Below are positions 11,865 to 13,932 of a DNA stretch of 13,932 nt, in pieces (position 1 is the first letter of the stretch; each line of letters starts with the position of its first letter). The notes below the pieces were generated by a model. That model was not told where the DNA came from. It did not search any database and was given only the letters and a program-made list of their open reading frames with translations. The position numbers and the translations under genes were made by a program. The DNA is from Chloroflexota bacterium. GTDB taxonomy: Bacteria; Chloroflexota; UBA6077. The stretch lies in NCBI GenBank assembly GCA_021788565.1, contig JAJYKO010000047.1, positions 1 through 13,932 on the forward strand, read 5' to 3'.

Positions 11865-13932
11865 TCAGCTGGTGGCCTCGACGACAGAAGGCCCGAGCCT
11901 GACTGTAACGGTATGGCTCTGCCCATCGTCTTCCAGCGCGATCTCCGGCGCGAGCTGGCGCCGGCCATCGATTTCGACCCACGCCACGCCTCTGCCGGCG
12001 CGGTCGGGGTTCTCGACTCGAACCTCGTAGTGGGCGCTGTGGAATCGGTAGCGGAGTGTGAAGCCCGGCCATTCCGACGGAATAACCGGATCGAGCCGGA
12101 GCACATCGCCCCGAAGCTTGAACCCGAGCACCTCCTCGAGCCAGACGCGGTACATCCAGCCGGCTGAGCCTGTGTACCAGCTCCAGCCCCCTTCGCCGAC
12201 CCTGCCCTCCAGGGAGTAAACGTCGGCTGCCACGACGTAGGGCTCGATCCGGTAACGCTCGACCGCCTCGGGATCGCGCGCATGCTCCACGGGGTTGAGA
12301 AGCCTGAGGACCGCCACAGCCCGATCGCCCTCGCCCAGCCGGGCCAGCGCCATCGCCACCCAGAGCGCGGCGTGGGTGTACTGCCCGCCATTCTCCCGAA
12401 CGCCCGGGGGATACCCCTTGACGTAGCCGGGATCGACCGGCGACTTGTCGAAGGGCGGCGTGAAGAGGAGCACCAGCCCCTCGGCCGAGCGAACGAGTTG
12501 CTCCTCGACCGCCCGCAAGGCCCGTTCTGTGCGCGCCGTATCCCCGGCGCCGGAGATCGCCGCCCAGGACTGGGGCAGCGAGTCGATCTTCGCCTCCTCG
12601 TTCTCATGCGATCCCAGCGGCGTCCCGTCGTCGAAGTAGGCGCGCAGGTACCACTCACCATCCCAGCCGTGCTCCTCCACGGCAGTCACCAGCCGCTCGG
12701 CCCGTCCCTGCCACTCCCGCGCCTCCTCGCCCTGCTCGAGTCTCTCCAGCAGCTCGGCAAAGCCGCCCAGGACGTCGGCCAGGAACCAGGCGAGCCAGAC
12801 GCTCTCGCCGCGACCCGCGGCGCCAACCCGGTTCAGCCCATCGTTCCAATCGCCGGTGCCGATGAGCGGAAGTCCGTGGGGGCCGGCGGTGAACCCCTTC
12901 CTGATCGCCCGGCGGCAGTGCTCGAGGAGCGGGCCGGCCCCCACGGAGATCACCGGCGCGAAGTACGCCTCCGGCTCGCCTTCGGCCAGCGCTCGCCCAT
13001 CCAGGAAGGGTACCATCTCGTCCAGGATACCCGCGTCGCCGGTTACCCGGACATACTGCGCCGTGGCGTAGGGCAGCCAGAGCAGGTCGTCGGAGATTCG
13101 CGTTCGGACACCGGCCCCAGACTGGGGGTGCCACCAGTGCTGGACGTCGCCCTCGATGAACTGTCGGGACGCCGCGGCGAGGATCTGCTCCCGGGCGACC
13201 TCGGGTGCCGCGTAGAGGAGGGCAAGGCTGTCCTGGAGCTGATCGCGGAAACCGACGGCGCCGCCCGACTGATAGAAGGCCGAACGGCCCCAGATGCGGC
13301 AAGAGAGCGCCTGGTAGAGAAGCCAGCGGTTTAGCAGGAAATTGACGGACAGGTCGGGAGTCTCCACCTGGATCGTGTCCAACAGGTGATCCCACCAGCT
13401 TCGGGTCTCCTGGAGCGCCTGGTCGACTCTGACCGGATCCCGGAAACGCTCGACCAGCTGCTGAGCCTCAGCAGCGTCAGCGGCCTCGCCCGTCAGGAAG
13501 TTGACCTCCACTTCCTGGCCGGGGTCGATCTCGACGACCACCTGGAGTGCCGCGCAGGGATCGAAGCCGGCTCCCGCCTGGCCGGAGAGAGCCCTGCGCA
13601 GCAGCGCGGCCGGCCGCGCATAGGAGCCGTTTCGCCCGAGAAACTCGGTCCGGTCGGCGGTGTAAGTCTGGGGCAGCGGGCTCGCGCTCGCGAAGGCGAC
13701 GCGGCTCGCGAAGTCCGGATGGAAGCCGTTGCGGGCCAGCAGCGTCCGGGTCCCAACATCCCACGTAGTGACGACGTGCATCTGGGTGTCCTCGCGATTC
13801 GTCCCGAGGACCCAATCGAGGTAGGAGAAGACGCTGAGCCTCCGCCGGCGTGACGACCGATTTCGCAGCCGCAGCCGCTGGACCCTGACCGGCGCACCCC
13901 CCGTTTCGTCCATCGGCACGAAGGTGACCAGT
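11865..13932 (-). CDS. GH94-type glycoside phosphorylase / cyclic beta-1,2-glucan synthase C-terminal part, start outside the window
   Basis: About 689 residues are visible and the frame stays open to the right edge. The GTG at 13919 is not taken as the start, because family sequence (VTFVPMDE, then VQRLRLRNRS) runs through it. Order seen: a beta-sandwich domain (RLSVFSYLDWVLG, FLGRNGSYARPAALL), a helical linker, then an (alpha/alpha)6 barrel with GFRDQLQD, a VQHWWHP segment, the GTGDWNDGLNRVG motif that carries the general acid aspartate of GH94 enzymes, and KGYPPGVRENGGQYTHAALW. The C-terminus is a small beta domain. These match the C-terminal GH94 region of cyclic beta-1,2-glucan synthases, where it trims chain length by phosphorolysis; the extended N-terminal glycosyltransferase part would lie outside the window. 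A stand-alone GH94 phosphorylase is the alternative. No signal peptide can be judged. Confidence 0.88.
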   Translation of the reverse strand, partial: LVTFVPMDETGGAPVRVQRLRLRNRSSRRRRLSVFSYLDWVLGTNREDTQMHVVTTWDVGTRTLLARNGFHPDFASRVAFASASPLPQTYTADRTEFLGRNGSYARPAALLRRALSGQAGAGFDPCAALQVVVEIDPGQEVEVNFLTGEAADAAEAQQLVERFRDPVRVDQALQETRSWWDHLLDTIQVETPDLSVNFLLNRWLLYQALSCRIWGRSAFYQSGGAVGFRDQLQDSLALLYAAPEVAREQILAAASRQFIEGDVQHWWHPQSGAGVRTRISDDLLWLPYATAQYVRVTGDAGILDEMVPFLDGRALAEGEPEAYFAPVISVGAGPLLEHCRRAIRKGFTAGPHGLPLIGTGDWNDGLNRVGAAGRGESVWLAWFLADVLGGFAELLERLEQGEEAREWQGRAERLVTAVEEHGWDGEWYLRAYFDDGTPLGSHENEEAKIDSLPQSWAAISGAGDTARTERALRAVEEQLVRSAEGLVLLFTPPFDKSPVDPGYVKGYPPGVRENGGQYTHAALWVAMALARLGEGDRAVAVLRLLNPVEHARDPEAVERYRIEPYVVAADVYSLEGRVGEGGWSWYTGSAGWMYRVWLEEVLGFKLRGDVLRLDPVIPSEWPGFTLRYRFHSAHYEVRVENPDRAGRGVAWVEIDGRRQLAPEIALEDDGQSHTVTVRLGPSVVEATS

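Noticed and set aside
12282..13334. 350-codon open frame on the plus strand
   Set aside because: It is antisense to the GH94-type gene, whose reading frame carries the GDWND and GFRDQLQD motifs. The plus-strand product is rich in Arg, Pro and Leu, with no family resemblance.

Overview
The window is GC-rich (estimated low 60s percent, not computed) and tightly packed. The gene content suggests a member of the Chloroflexota, probably from an environmental genome. The clues are a large MalT-type LuxR regulator with a GC-rich minisatellite linker, a receiver fused to an RsbRD_N-like domain, a YggT-type membrane protein, and REP-like palindromes of the 'CTGAGCGCAGCGAAG' type. This assignment rests on family resemblance only; there is no marker gene in the window.

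Left part (1-4054): the 3' two thirds of a hydantoinase/oxoprolinase A-type gene enters from the left edge and is followed by a complete B-type partner on the same strand. Together they should form an ATP-dependent hydantoinase/5-oxoprolinase-type enzyme of unknown substrate. A metallo-beta-lactamase-fold hydrolase with all its metal ligands is transcribed towards them. A gene-poor stretch of about 590 bases follows (4055-4641), holding a REP-like long palindrome and a GC-rich hairpin.

Middle and right part (4642-11850) looks like a small stress or signalling island: a PRC-barrel protein, a small FMN-binding split-barrel (PNPOx-like) protein, a 918-residue ATP-binding MalT/LuxR-type regulator, a YggT-family membrane protein with a charged N-terminal tail, a response regulator with an atypical acidic pocket and an RsbRD_N-like output domain, and a soluble PAS histidine kinase. 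Four of these genes (PRC-barrel, PNPOx-like, YggT, kinase) have the same element of about 55 bases just upstream. It always has the same orientation relative to the gene it precedes, on whichever strand that gene lies. The best copies share 27 identical bases. I read this as a shared promoter/operator, so these separate genes probably form one regulon. It is the most interesting signal in the window. A weaker, partial fifth match lies upstream of the response regulator.

Right edge (11865-13932): the C-terminal part of a GH94-type (cyclic beta-1,2-glucan synthase or cellobiose phosphorylase-like) protein on the minus strand, whose start is outside the window. Its 3' end abuts the fourth copy of the shared element.
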